From Brasenia schreberi (Eukaryota > Streptophyta > Magnoliopsida > Nymphaeales > Cabombaceae), in assembly GCA_036023115.1 (NCBI GenBank), contig JAYKKT010000047.1, positions 2,968,501 to 3,032,500 of the forward strand: DNA of 64,000 bases, written 5' to 3'. Of this stretch, positions 11,601-21,364 are shown one piece after another. Position 1 is the first letter of the stretch, and the number at the start of each line of letters is the position of its first letter. The position numbers were made by a program, and so were the translations under genes. Below the pieces are notes generated by a model. That model made no database searches. It saw only the letters and a program-made list of their open reading frames with translations, and was not told where the DNA came from.

Positions 11601-14474
11601 TTTTGTACATGTTGATGATTGACTGCCCAACACTCAGAATCATAAAACATGGCAGGCCTAATTGCTGCTCTATAATATTTACCTTTTAACTTTAATGTTA
11701 TCTTCTTATCACAAAGAATACTTGATGCTCCTCTCCATTTTAACCAACCAGCATTAATTCTGTGTAACATCTTCCTCTCCATTTTAACCAACCAGCATTA
11801 ATTCTATGTGTAACATCTTCATCAATTCTTCCATCACTCTGAAAAATTGACCCTAGGTATTTAAAACTTTCCTTTTGGGGGATGCAATGTGTGCCACTTT
11901 TAATTTCTATGTCCTATGAGGTAACCACATGATCAAATGTACGTTCCATATATTTTGTCTTTGTTCTACTAAGTCGAAGGCCTTTGCTTTCTAATGTTTC
12001 TCTCCATAGTTCCAATTTTCTATTAACTTTTTCCTTAGACTCCTCCACTAATACAATGTCATATGCAAATAACATACACCAAGGTACTTCATCTTGAATA
12101 TGTTTTGTTAACTCATTAATCACCATTATAAATAAGTATGGACTTAAAGTTGATCCTTGATGTAACCCAATATTAACTTCAAAGAAGTTCCTTCATGAGT
12201 CCTTACACATGTTTTTGCACCATCATACATGTCTCTTATAACGTTAATATATGTCAATGGGATACCTCTTTTTTCCAAAGTTCTTCAAAGAACCTCTCTT
12301 ACTCTATCAGGTACTCTATCATAAGCTTTTTCTAGATCAATAAATATCATGTGAAGGTCTTTCTTTTTTTGCTCTAAAATGTTTCATAAGACGTCTCAAA
12401 AGGTGAATCGTTTCAATAGTAGATTTGCCTGGCATGAATCCAAATTTGTTCCCTGTTGTACTTGATACTTGTCTTAACCTACGTTCGATAATTCTTTCTC
12501 ATAATTTCATAGTACGGCTCATTAACTTGATACCTCGATAATTCGCACAATTTTGAATGTCTCCCTTGTTCTTATATATGGGTATAAGTGTACTTGCTCT
12601 CCATTCCTCGATCATCTTTTGGTTTTTCCATATTTCATTAAATAGTCTTGTGAGCCAAGTGATTCCTATTTCTCCTAGTATTTTCCAAACTTCTATAGGA
12701 ATATTATCTGGTCCTATTTCTCCTAGTATTTCTCATAATTTCATAGTATGGCTCACTTCGATAATTTAATGAAATATTGAGAACCCAAAAGATGCCTGAG
12801 GAATGAAGAGCTAGTACACTTATACCCATATATAAGAACAAGAAAAACATTCAGAATTGTGCAAATTATCGAGGTATCAAGTTAATGAGCCCTACTATGA
12901 AATTATGAGAAAGAATTATCAAATGTAGGTTAAGATAGGTATCGAGTACAACAAAGAATCGATTCAGATTCATGCCCGACAGATCTACTATGGAAGCGAT
13001 TCACTTATTGAGACGTCTTATGAAACATTTTAGAGCAAAAAAAGAACCTTCACATGATATTTGTTATCTAGAAAAAGATTATGATAGGTTGCCAAGAGAT
13101 GTTTTTTGAAAAACTTTAGAAAAGAGAGGTATCCCATTGACATATATAAATCTTATAAGAGACAGGAATGATGGTGCAAAAACTTGTGTGAGGACTCATG
13201 AAGGAATGACACACTACTTTGAAGTTAATATTGAGTTACATCAAGGATCAACATTAAGTCCATATTTATATTGGTCATTGATGAGTTAACAAAACATATT
13301 CAAAATGAAGTATCTTGGTTTATATTATTTGCAGATGACATTGTGTTAGTGGATGAGTCTAAGGAAAAAGTTAATAGGAAATTGGAATTATGGAGAGAAA
13401 CATTAGAAAGTAAAGACTTCCGACTTAGTAGAACAAAGACATAATATATGAAATGTAAGTTTGATCATTTGGATACTTCAGAGGACATTGAAATTAAGAT
13501 CAGCACACATGGCATCCCTGACAATGAAAGTTTTAAATACCTAGGGTCAATTTTTCAAAGTGATGGAAAATTGATGGAGATGTTATGCATAAAATTAATG
13601 TTGGTTGGTTAAAATGGAGAGAGACATATGAAATGTTCCTGTTATTATACATGCTTTTGTTGTTTACTGTGTCAATGCTTGTCGCTGTTTCACTTCATGC
13701 CCCTCTTGTCTGTCCTTATCAATGGCTTCTTGCTGCTTTAGTCCTGTTGCCCTAATGATATTTGTGAGATGGTGTTTCAAAATTTCCCTCTATAGCAGCC
13801 ATTTTAGTATGTCCTGCTGTCATATCGCACAGTGTTGGGTGCTCTTGGGGAATTTGTGGATCTATCTTATGTTGATAACATTGAGCTTCTATATCTTTAC
13901 CTGATATGCGTTATATGACATTGAACATGATTTTAGCCATAGAGTCACGATATCTACCAGACTACCACAAAAAACTTATTGGTCAATCTCAAAAGACGGG
14001 TTTCATATTTCAATTGATTTACACGTGGAACATGATTTCATTGCACCTTTCAGAATCCTCAGTAAATTTTCTGAGCATTATGCTAGTTTCTTTCCTTGAC
14101 CTGAAGGTTTTGTTGTGGGTTTACACTTATTTTACATTTGGTAAGTTGCATTTCTAGAGTCAAGTTTAGTGATTAGGTTATTCTCTTAATTTCTGGAATT
14201 CAGGAAGAATCTCAACTTGCAAAGATCAGTCGGGATAGCTCAAAAATAACCGTGGAGCAAGTCCATGGTCTGATGTCTCAGGTAATTGCTGATTATTCTT
14301 TCTCTGTCTGGATACCATTGCTACCAGTGAGGTATACTTATCCGCTTCTGTTTTCTCTTTTTCTTCATTAAGGTCATCAAGAACATTCTTTTCAATTCAG
14401 TTCATCAATGTACAAGAGGGGGTCTCCCAGTAACTACTGAGCTAGCGGGCCATGACCCTATGGTTGAGAGCTGA
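2615..14474 (+). CDS. CSN5: COP9 signalosome complex subunit 5 (JAMM/MPN+ metalloprotease), six exons
   Basis: Exons are 2615-2998, 4282-4563, 4727-4874, 9805-9887, 14204-14281 and 14373-14474. All junctions are GT-AG and in phase, giving 358 codons; from memory the Arabidopsis proteins are about the same length. CSN5 is the catalytic subunit of the COP9 signalosome and removes NEDD8 from cullins. The MPN+ domain begins near residue 55. The zinc-binding JAMM motif is intact in exon 2 ([17 protein letters not shown]: His-x-His, then Ser and Asp), with the upstream Glu in the [10 protein letters not shown] stretch of exon 1. Exons 4-6 encode the C-terminal helical part that includes [20 protein letters not shown] and ends in a variable tail. 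A GTG lies in frame just upstream, but ATG at 2615 matches the family start. Introns 3 (4.9 kb) and 4 (4.3 kb) are enlarged by retrotransposons. No disabling change is seen, so it looks functional. Confidence 0.94.
3262..4137 (+). repeat. Imperfect tandem duplication of about 0.4 kb inside CSN5 intron 1
   Basis: Unit A (about 3262-3672) and unit B (about 3681-4137) share landmarks in the same order: a start near GATATCTA/GGTATCTA, TATCCAGCAATATGAG, GAAAACAGACATG-like words, TTTCTCAACCA(A/G)GGGATA, and an end at TGATTTGTTTG(A/T)TGTGAG. Divergence with small indels is substantial, so the duplication is not recent. Short open frames in both units are non-coding shadows. Confidence 0.8.
5597..9661 (+). 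mobile_element. Degenerate Ty1/copia LTR retrotransposon in CSN5 intron 3
   Basis: Copia-order domains are readable across many stops and frame changes. There is a damaged CCHC knuckle ([10 protein letters not shown], about 6040-6075), a protease-like SDDSFHM segment (about 6250), and a GAG-pre-integrase segment [15 protein letters not shown] (6617-6660). The integrase shows [14 protein letters not shown] (about 6852) and [11 protein letters not shown] (about 7075). Reverse transcriptase shows [17 protein letters not shown] (8045-8100) and [14 protein letters not shown] (about 8170). RNase H shows [10 protein letters not shown] (about 8795) and [15 protein letters not shown] (about 8928). The element is in the same orientation as CSN5. 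TAGTAAT flanks both sides (5590-5596 and 9660-9666), a possible target duplication. It is certainly non-autonomous. Confidence 0.88.
9268..9650 (+). repeat. 3' LTR of the copia element, with preceding polypurine tract
   Basis: A polypurine tract (GAAGGAGGG, 9259-9267) precedes TGTTAACATTTAATAGGG, the typical 3'-LTR start. The repeat runs to an apparent TCAACA end at about 9650. It contains two CGTTGGAGATCA...CCAACG hairpin-like words (9345-9400) and a TATAAATAAAG promoter-like word at 9459-9469. The matching 5' LTR survives only as about 30 bp at 5597-5627, after which unrelated sequence follows. Confidence 0.75.
9888..10993 (+). other. CSN5 intron 4, 5' part: no gene; polypurine tract at 10612-10735
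   Basis: No coding signal is seen. The + strand at 10612-10735 is almost all purine (GAAAG and GGAGGAG words). This makes an open frame on the opposite strand rich in Phe, Leu and Ser that I do not accept as a gene. Confidence 0.6.
10994..13621 (+). mobile_element. 5'-truncated RTE-type LINE fragment, + strand, split by a later LINE insertion
   Basis: The + strand carries reverse-transcriptase sequence at 10994-11219 and resumes at 12750-13621. Readable motifs include GGxxxGPNNI (about 11000), TLIPIYKNK (about 12815), NYRGIKLM (about 12866) and an intact catalytic motif LFADDIVLV (about 13328-13354); it ends at VGWLKWR-like sequence (about 13600). Its first part is tandemly duplicated (10994-11128 against 11129 onward). 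Stops and frameshifts are frequent, and the C-terminal end and 3' tail are missing. It sits in CSN5 intron 4 in the sense direction. Confidence 0.85.
11220..12749 (-). mobile_element. RTE-type LINE, 5'-truncated, - strand, nested in the + strand LINE
   Basis: On the minus strand it runs from the mid reverse transcriptase to the 3' end. The last open stretch (11791-11252) encodes the conserved C-terminal region with [47 protein letters not shown] and [14 protein letters not shown]. The element ends in (TTG)n repeats, seen as CAACAACAAC from 11220, as in RTE-clade LINEs. The 15-bp word GGCTCACTTCGATAA flanks it at 11205-11219 and 12750-12764, a target-site duplication. The polymerase motif is FAYDIVLV instead of FADDIVLV, and stops are present, so it is dead. 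Confidence 0.9.
13622..14203 (+). other. CSN5 intron 4, 3' part: nothing recognised
   Basis: AT-rich intron sequence with short chance frames only, ending at the polypyrimidine tract and AG acceptor of exon 5 (14204). Confidence 0.6.
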
Positions 14475-15068
14475 ACATCCTGGATGGTTGCACGGAAGTA
14501 GCGGTGCAATGTTGCTTTGTTTTCTGCTGTTGCTGCTATTTTGCACCTTCCTAACATGAGGAGCCCACAAAGAAGATGTTAGCAGCCTGTCAATGTAAAT
14601 CCTTTGAATCTCGTCTATCAGGAACTTTGAGCACTTGCTGTTTTTCTTCGTGTTCAGTGGTTGAATTTTTGGGTTCCTCCTATAGCTATCTGTTTTGTTG
14701 CATCGTCCAGGTAAATCAATGTCATTTTCTCTTACCAATGTATGTTGGTCCAAGTGAAAGGCGCCTTAAGCATCTAGCCTTGGGGTCGATCTATGGGGTG
14801 GTGTGTATGGGACAAACATGGTTGGGAGGGGTCCTGCCTTCGGTGCTGACCATACCTTTCAGTATTAGTCTCTCACAGTTCAGTCAGGGAATACTCTGGG
14901 AAATCAAAATCAAGAATTTTCTCCTCTGCATTCTGGAATTGGATGGGATTCTACTGTTGCTTTGCAATCTATTCTTACTTTTTGGACATGCATATGGTCC
15001 CTTGCATTACCTGAGACTTTTCTCAAACTAGGTGACCTAAGCATTTTCTCAAAGGTGGGATTGCATAG
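14475..15068 (+). other. CSN5 3' flank and probable 3' UTR
   Basis: The sequence follows the CSN5 stop codon directly. It contains a 151-codon open frame (14576-15031) with no recognisable domain and no flanking splice context, which I treat as chance. No clear AATAAA signal can be singled out. Confidence 0.4.
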
Positions 15069-15168
15069 AGGGTGTAACACGAGGACTTCCTGAGAGGTTA
15101 CCCATCCTAAATTCTCACTTGCACTTTTTAACTTTGGAATTCATATGGGATCTGAGTGTTAATGTTAG
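15069..15168 (-). pseudogene. Decayed 5S rRNA-like sequence
   Basis: Read on the + strand, the segment follows the reverse complement of plant 5S rRNA in order: GGTGTAACACGAGGACTTCC, then TTACCCATCCTA, then TTAACTTTGGAATTC and ATGGGATCTG, ending near GTGTTAATG. The middle is shortened by a few bases and scattered substitutions are present, including in the internal promoter region, so a working gene is unlikely. It may be a stray 5S copy or part of a 5S-bearing TRIM retrotransposon of the Cassandra type; I could not find paired LTRs around it. Confidence 0.7.
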
Positions 15169-15779
15169 AAACATTGCACCTCCTGAGATCCAGCAAAGTT
15201 TCGTGCTGGTCGACTACCTAATGAAGTTGGCCATGCTAAGGTGGTTCCTTGCATGGGCAGAGAGTTTTTTGGGATGTATGAAGTCGCAAATCTGATGGTA
15301 CTCTCAGGTCAAGAATTGAGCATCTTATGTTCTGTTGCTACTGTTTATTTCTGTGAACCGTGTAGAGCTTGTGCTTTGCTTTCATGACGAGCCAGAGTAT
15401 GGTTTTATCCATCACCTTGTGAGATTGTTTTAAACCTGAGATGGTTTGCATTTTCTATTGATTCCTGCTGGTTGGATCCGTCTAGATACCTGCATCAACT
15501 TACGGAAAGCCAAATGCTTCGGATGAAGCTTGTGCTGTTTCAGAAGGGGTTTGAAGGATCCAATTGAGGGGAAGGTTGATTTGCTTAGTAAGGGTTGGAT
15601 ACAAATTCATAAGGTTCTCACGTTGCTCTCATACAATGGACAAAGATAACCTTAGTATTGGGACGGTCTCCTGCTTCAATTGGTTAACATTGGTTATATT
15701 TAGCACCGAATTGGATGTCAAAGAAATTTGTTGTTTTGAAACAAGAAGCTGGAGTTTTGGAGAAACCCCTAGAGATAGA
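15169..15779 (+). other. Intergenic, nothing recognised
   Basis: No coding or RNA signal is seen between the 5S relic and the GGTTC-rich repeat. Confidence 0.5.
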
Positions 15780-16263
15780 GATGGCCGGTTCTTAAGCGGC
15801 CCAGCGGTTCCAATTAGAACTGAATTGGGCCAGGAGCTGAACCTTGAACCAGAATTGGGTTTATCTGGTTCATCTTTTATAAAACCTGAACTGGAATCTC
15901 TGGTTTTTCTTTCTTAAATTTTTTCTAGAATTTTATATTTTTTAATAAAATAGTTTCAGGCTCAAACCAAAACCGGTTGTTTTGGAATCGTAACCAGCCT
16001 TGAGTTGGTTATGATTTTAGGTTCTAAGCTAATTGGAACCAGACAGGTTTAGTATACTTTAAATTTTAGTATATATATATATATACACATATACAGGTAT
16101 AGATAGCCTAATAAGCTTGCTTATACTTTATATTTTCAATCATGTCTTAAGAAATGGATGATCGAGTTTAAAAATTCATATGAAAAGTATATAACATGTA
16201 AGCATGTTAAACTTTTGATGGTATATATACATAGCGTGGACGTTTTAAACTTTTCATTATATA

Positions 16264-16319
<56 letters not shown>

Positions 16320-17310
16320 CATGTGTGTATGTGAATACTTTTGCTTGGATTGGGGCACCTTATCACTTACTCGATCCCGAACCTGATAGTTCACTTTATC
16401 CCCGCCGCTGTTGGGTCAGGGTTGCACGGGTTGGGTCAATATTGCTATGCCTAATGTTTATGTTCATTTTCTGAACCTTTGGTGGGGCAGATGCCCATCT
16501 GGGTTCAGTGTACATCCGCTACCGCTGAACTCTCCAATTCATTAATAACTTGAACATATCCCTCCGACATAAGGTTATAATGTTTATGTCAATTCATTAA
16601 TAAATTTGTCGGTTCCGTTCAGTTCGGTTATTCAATTAACCAATTTGACCCAAGTTTTGATTCCTTGCTATTTTGTACTCAACTTAGTGCCATTATGTTG
16701 TTAACTATAGTTTCAACAAATGACCTAATAACGAAAATAACAAGCATCTCCAAAATGAGGGTGTCAAGGTTTCTCATATAAGGTGGATGTGGTCTACACA
16801 ATCCGAATCATGAAAATAATTAGGTTTTGTGTTAAAATTTTGGTTATTCGGTCAGTTCGATTTTGGACCTATGAGAACCAAGACCGAACCGAGAGGAGGA
16901 TTACCTAAAAAATGAGACAGCACCAAATAGATTTTTAATAGACTCAAACCGAATCGAAAGCTTCTTTTGGGTTCAATTAAGTTATTCAGTTAACACCGAA
17001 TAATGTTCGCCCCTAGAAGTTGGTGTACCTTAGATGTTAAATATGTTTGGTTCTGGGTAAATCAAAACCGGTGGTTTTACCCGGATGAAACCATAACCGA
17101 ACCGGCTCAGGACCGGTTCCTGTTATAGTTTGGAACCATTGGTGTGAAGATGGTTTCGGTTTTACGAAAGGTATGAAACCGAAATGAACCAAATGGTCTC
17201 CAATTTTGAGTTCAATTCTGGTTTCGGTTTCATCAGTTTCAGTATCAGCTGATTCCCAATCCGGTTCGGTTCCGATTACAACCATCGAGTCGGTTTGAAA
17301 CCAATTGTGT
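15780..17310. repeat. GGTTC/GAACC-rich dispersed repeats (two patches) upstream of RPL39
   Basis: Patches at 15780-16050 and 16840-17310 are dense in GGTTCCGGTT-like words in both orientations (for example AACCGGTT, GGTTTCGGTT, GAACCGG). Related patches occur at 31000-31560, 34945-35300 and 56055-56480. This fits subterminal repeats of a non-autonomous DNA transposon family. Open frames here are composition-driven. Confidence 0.5.
16258..16319. repeat. Compound microsatellite (TA)n(TG)n
   Basis: A TA run from about 16266 passes into about ten TG dinucleotides ending at 16319. Confidence 0.9.
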
Positions 17311-17549
17311 CAAATTCTTGATTCAGCTGCCTGACCCCGACTGTTGAAGCAGATTCAAAAGCCACTACGACGACCCGACTTCCTTCGGAAAGAACATAAT
17401 GTTGCGCTCAGTGACTCGATCCTTATTTGAGTCGCAACCCGATACTCGGTAGGGTGATAATTCGGTTTCGGATTGGTAGCCAACACGTGTTGGGTTTATG
17501 GGTTCGTTCAGGTGAAGACTGTTCCACCCAAAATGTTGCTGTTTCTTTT

Positions 17550-17694
17550 TGTGGGCCACAAACAGATTGTGTTAACTCAGTACGGTCGTGAATTAAATTT
17601 AGGGTTTTTCAGTTTACTTCCATTTCATCTTCGTTCTCGTTCATTTCTGCTTGCGCTCTCGGCGGCTGCGTCTTACCGAAGTGGCTTAGTGAAG
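17550..17694 (+). promoter_or_regulatory. RPL39 promoter and leader: site II and telo-box
   Basis: A TGGGCC word at 17552-17557 (site II-type element) lies about 45 bp before TAGGGTTT at 17600-17607 (telo-box in reverse orientation). A pyrimidine-rich stretch follows (TTTACTTCCATTTCATCTTC), the usual start context of plant ribosomal protein mRNAs. The site II plus telo-box pair is well known in plant ribosomal protein gene promoters. The transcription start itself is inferred to lie at about 17610-17640. Confidence 0.6.
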
Positions 17695-17699
17695 ATGGT

Positions 17700-17762
<63 letters not shown>

Positions 17763-20700
17763 TCTCTCTCTCGTTTAGATTACGAGAATCTGGTTGCCGC
17801 TAAGGATTTCGAGTTTTTTCCTTTGTTTGACATGCTAGATGTAATTTTTGCTCTTTCTCTTTCGATATTTTTCTTGCACATCTGGGGCTCCCAGGCTTTT
17901 GCAGATGGAGGAAGCATTTCCTCTTGATTAGATTACTGGTTTTAATACATTTCCATTATACCGGTGGTTCTTTTATTGTTTCTGAAAGTTTGATGGTTTA
18001 TCTGTTGATTCTTACTGTTGCTGAATCGAACGTGCTTCTGGTATGAGACTTTGGTCAGAGATGAAATTAACCGCATATATGTGTATATACTGGTAGTCGG
18101 GGCAACTATTGATGTGCAATACCATCTACTGTTGTACTATAACGTGGCTGAATAAATAGAAAATATAGTAAGAATTTGGTCCTTTTTAGTTAGAAATAGA
18201 GTTAGCATCGTTTCTTTTGCATGGTGATTTTACGGGGTCTTTGACTGCACCCTCTTATCAAAATAAATGGGGTAAGTTATGATATTGCAATCTGTACCAA
18301 CTCTGACTCATTGCAGTATCTCATTGAGTCAGGTGCTTCAAGAGGCCCCTAGTTTTTGTAATTGGTTCACTTAATTAGTTGTGCCTTGTGTAAGTTGCGG
18401 TCTGAGGCAACTTAATTTGAGTGTTCACACGGGGAGCTTATGGAGAAACAGAATATGGGATGTGATACTGTGTGTCATGTTCTAAGTTCTCACTTGATCA
18501 TATCTTGGTAAAGATCGGTGCATGTGAAGTGCATACACCCCCAGTTTGGTTGGTGAATGCTCTTAATTTAGGTTCTCACTTTTCTCGTCTTTGCAGTTAT
18601 TTCTTACATAATTTGGGTACTTTCCCTACCGTTCTGGATCAATTATTTCTTTATGACAACATTTTTTGAATTTCTAGCCCACTTTTTTGCTATTGTGAAT
18701 TTGTGATGTTAACTTTCTCTTTTTATTTTTAAAATTTTATTTCATACTTGGCTTATTATTTTTGAATATCATGCGGTTATGGTACTGTCCTACCCCATCT
18801 AGTATGGGAAAAAACTTAGTTGTTGTTGGATACGGTACCGTATCGTATGATACTCGCGATACGGCAATTTTTTTTTCAAATTTTTTTGCGGGTTTTTGGC
18901 CTCTGTTCACTTCTCCCTAAGGCATCCTCCAGTATGCTCGTTTTGGATTGCAAACTGCATGCGTGTAACATGTAAATTCAGGTTAGTTTATAAGAATTTT
19001 ATTGAATAAGAATAATTTATGAACAAATAACAATTATGAGAAAATCATTTAACTTTCTGTTGCCAACTTTTAGGTATATTTCTGCTACCAATTTCTAATT
19101 TCATGAAATCGCAAACAATGAAGAACAATTTGGTTGTCTCAGTTCATTGAGTTGGCATTTCACATCTTCACTATTTTAAGGTTCACCTTACACGACTTCC
19201 ATTGAGTTGAACATGACCAACGTGTGTGAGGCTTAGTTCAACCTGTGAAGTGAGATCAGAAGTTTTCAGATGACCTGATTTTGACCCACAACATCCATCA
19301 GTGTTATTCGTATCATCCTTATGTTTCAAACCACTTCAAGCATTAGTTAAAAAGCTAGTCTCCAGGAAGAGAAATAAAGGATATCATCAAGTAACAATAT
19401 CACATTACTGGGGTGTCATAGACTCAATAATCAAAGAAATGGAGCTCATCATTTGTTAATGTGTCAACTACATGTACAAAGATAGCAGTTTGTTAATTTT
19501 GATATATTAGAGGAGTAGATTATGGAAGATAACGAAGAAAATGCATTTCTAACCGAAGAAGACATTGCATGAATTAATTTGGAAGGAGCGAAACAACATC
19601 ATCAAGGAGATAAAGATTTTGATTTTGAAGCAAAAGGTGGTGGGAATCTTCAGGAAGGAGAAGATGAAGATTATTTAGTTGATGATCCTGATTACAGTAT
19701 GTAAATGTAAATGTATTTTTTTTGCTTCAAAATATGTAATTTTTTTTAATTGTTCAATGGTGAATGATCAATATGTACTAAACTTTACATTATATAAATT
19801 CTTTGCAATTATCATGTTTTTCTAATTTTTTTTCATTTTTTCTGATTTTTTAGATTTTTATTAATTTTTTAATATTAAAGTACGATACACTATGCTACGA
19901 TATGCCCATATCGTGGACCAAAACGATACACGGTACGATACGCGTTGAACAACACTGGTTCTATCTCAGTTTTATTTAAGTTTGGTATTTGTGTTTTGGC
20001 TCGGGGCTGTAGGATATTTTTTTCCCAAAAAGTGCTATATGTGTTCATTTTATTTGAGTTCATCTACCACATCATGAGTCGGGTGCTCATTTTACTTTTA
20101 AATAAGTATTATTCAGCTTTGGCCTTGAATTTTAAGTCTGTATTCGGGCAGTTTTACTTGAATTTTTGAATTTATGAAATAATTTCTGTTTTTCTTGTTA
20201 TATATAGATGGACACATACATACATATGTATTTATATATGTATTGGATGCATGCATGCCTGTGTGTGTGCTTGTGCATACCCATGTGTTTGCACGTCTCT
20301 ATATATGTCTGTATCTTGCCTCAAACATCTGATTCTTTCTGATTTTTGTGTATTATTTTGGCTGTCCCCTTTCTCATGTTTTTTGTTTTCCATGCTATTC
20401 TTTGTTTTATCGTGAACAAATTGTGTATCAGTACAAATTCTCCATACTAGGTGGTGAAAAATTTGTCACCTGTTTTGGGTTTTTATCACAGTTTCTGTAT
20501 TATAATATGTTATGTTTGTGATCTGTTGTTTCAGCCGTCACACAAGACATTCCTTATCAAGAAGAAGCTGGCAAAAAAGATGAGGCAGAATAGGCCTATT
20601 CCTCATTGGATCAGGATGAGGACTGACAACACCATAAGGTCTGTTGAGTTCCTTTTCAAAATCATCCTTGTTTCTGTTAGTATCTTATTTTTTTCTTGAC

Positions 20701-21033
20701 CAGGATAAACAAGGAGTATTAACTACTTTTATGCATTCACTGCTGCCCCTTGAAGTGATCATCATTCTTTGGGTTTGTGACAGACTGCGTTTCAGTGTTA
20801 CGTGGGTATAATGTTGGTAGTGTAATCTGGAGCATGATGTCAATATGTTATTAATATCTTTTTTCTTTATGCAATCTATGGCTTGAGTCTTTGTGTTTAA
20901 CTGCATAAATGATTTTGTTAACAGTCATTGGAAAATTGAGTATTGCTATTTTCACAATTACTGATTACCCATAGTTCATTTCAGGTATAATGCCAAGCGT
21001 AGACATTGGAGGAGAACTAAGTTAGGTTTCTGA
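17695..21033 (+). CDS. RPL39: 60S ribosomal protein L39 (eL39), three exons
   Basis: Exon 1 contributes only the ATG (17695-17697). Exon 2 is 20535-20638 and exon 3 is 20985-21033, with GT-AG junctions in phase. The joined frame encodes 51 residues, the normal length of eL39. The protein is very basic ([19 protein letters not shown], then [15 protein letters not shown], then a C-terminus ending [11 protein letters not shown]). eL39 is a small protein of the large subunit at the wall of the peptide exit tunnel. Intron 1 is 2.8 kb, starts with a (CT)n tract and holds a LINE tail and a DNA-transposon relic. Intron 2 is 346 bp. Residue-level conservation is complete for a recognisable L39, so the gene looks functional. 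Confidence 0.95.
17699..17773. repeat. (CT)n microsatellite at the RPL39 intron 1 donor
   Basis: About 35 CT dinucleotides, with one CCC interruption near 17759, begin within five bases of the GT donor that follows the start codon. Confidence 0.95.
17774..18782 (+). other. RPL39 intron 1, 5' part: nothing recognised
   Basis: T-rich intron sequence without coding or repeat features beyond chance frames. Confidence 0.5.
18783..18830 (+). mobile_element. RTE LINE 3'-end stub
   Basis: CCCCATCTAGTATGGGAAAA followed by ACTTAGTTGTTGTTG matches the last bases and TTG tail of the LINEs at 11220-12749 (reverse) and 51140-54386. Only the terminal 45 or so bases are present, so it is an extreme 5' truncation or a short derivative that reuses the LINE tail. 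Confidence 0.7.
18829..19955 (+). mobile_element. Possible hAT-like DNA transposon derivative in RPL39 intron 1
   Basis: Both ends carry related GATACGGTACCGTATCG-type sequence in inverted orientation (about 18829-18867, and the complement of about 19905-19945), giving imperfect terminal inverted repeats around 1.1 kb. Inside, 19522-19704 reads as one frame of about 60 codons with a single TGA: an acidic tail with [21 protein letters not shown] and LVDDPDYSM. That resembles the acidic C-terminal tails of plant hAT transposase-like proteins. No catalytic part is present. Superfamily assignment is an inference. Confidence 0.42.
19956..20534 (+). other. RPL39 intron 1, 3' part: nothing recognised
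   Basis: T-rich sequence with a short ATGTATGCATGC-like simple region (20205-20300), ending at the TTTCAG acceptor of exon 2. Confidence 0.5.
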
Positions 21034-21364
21034 GATGGCTTTGTGATTTGGATATCTACGTGGAGTATGTGATGGATCTTTTCCATCTTAAGATTGTCGA
21101 AAGTTTTGTCCTTATATTATGTGTTCCAGAGTCAGACGCCCTTCATCTATTTATTTCGGTTACAAAGTAAGGGATTTGATTTTCTTTTCTACAGAACGCT
21201 TTATTTCAAGCTCACTTTCCTTCCATTCGGTTTATGATTATGTGCGGTTTATGTTTAATTGAAAATATCCAAGTCGGAGCACAATGTTTTGGGTCATGTT
21301 TGTTTTCTTATTATTGTCTATGTTTATCTTGAAGCTATCAATTCAATATTTGGGACGTATTAGT
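21034..21364 (+). other. RPL39 3' flank
   Basis: Probable 3' UTR, T-rich, without a unique polyadenylation signal. Confidence 0.4.

Noticed and set aside
14576..15031. 151-codon + strand frame after CSN5
   Set aside because: No recognisable domain. It follows the CSN5 stop within 100 bp and is best explained as a chance frame in 3' UTR or flank.
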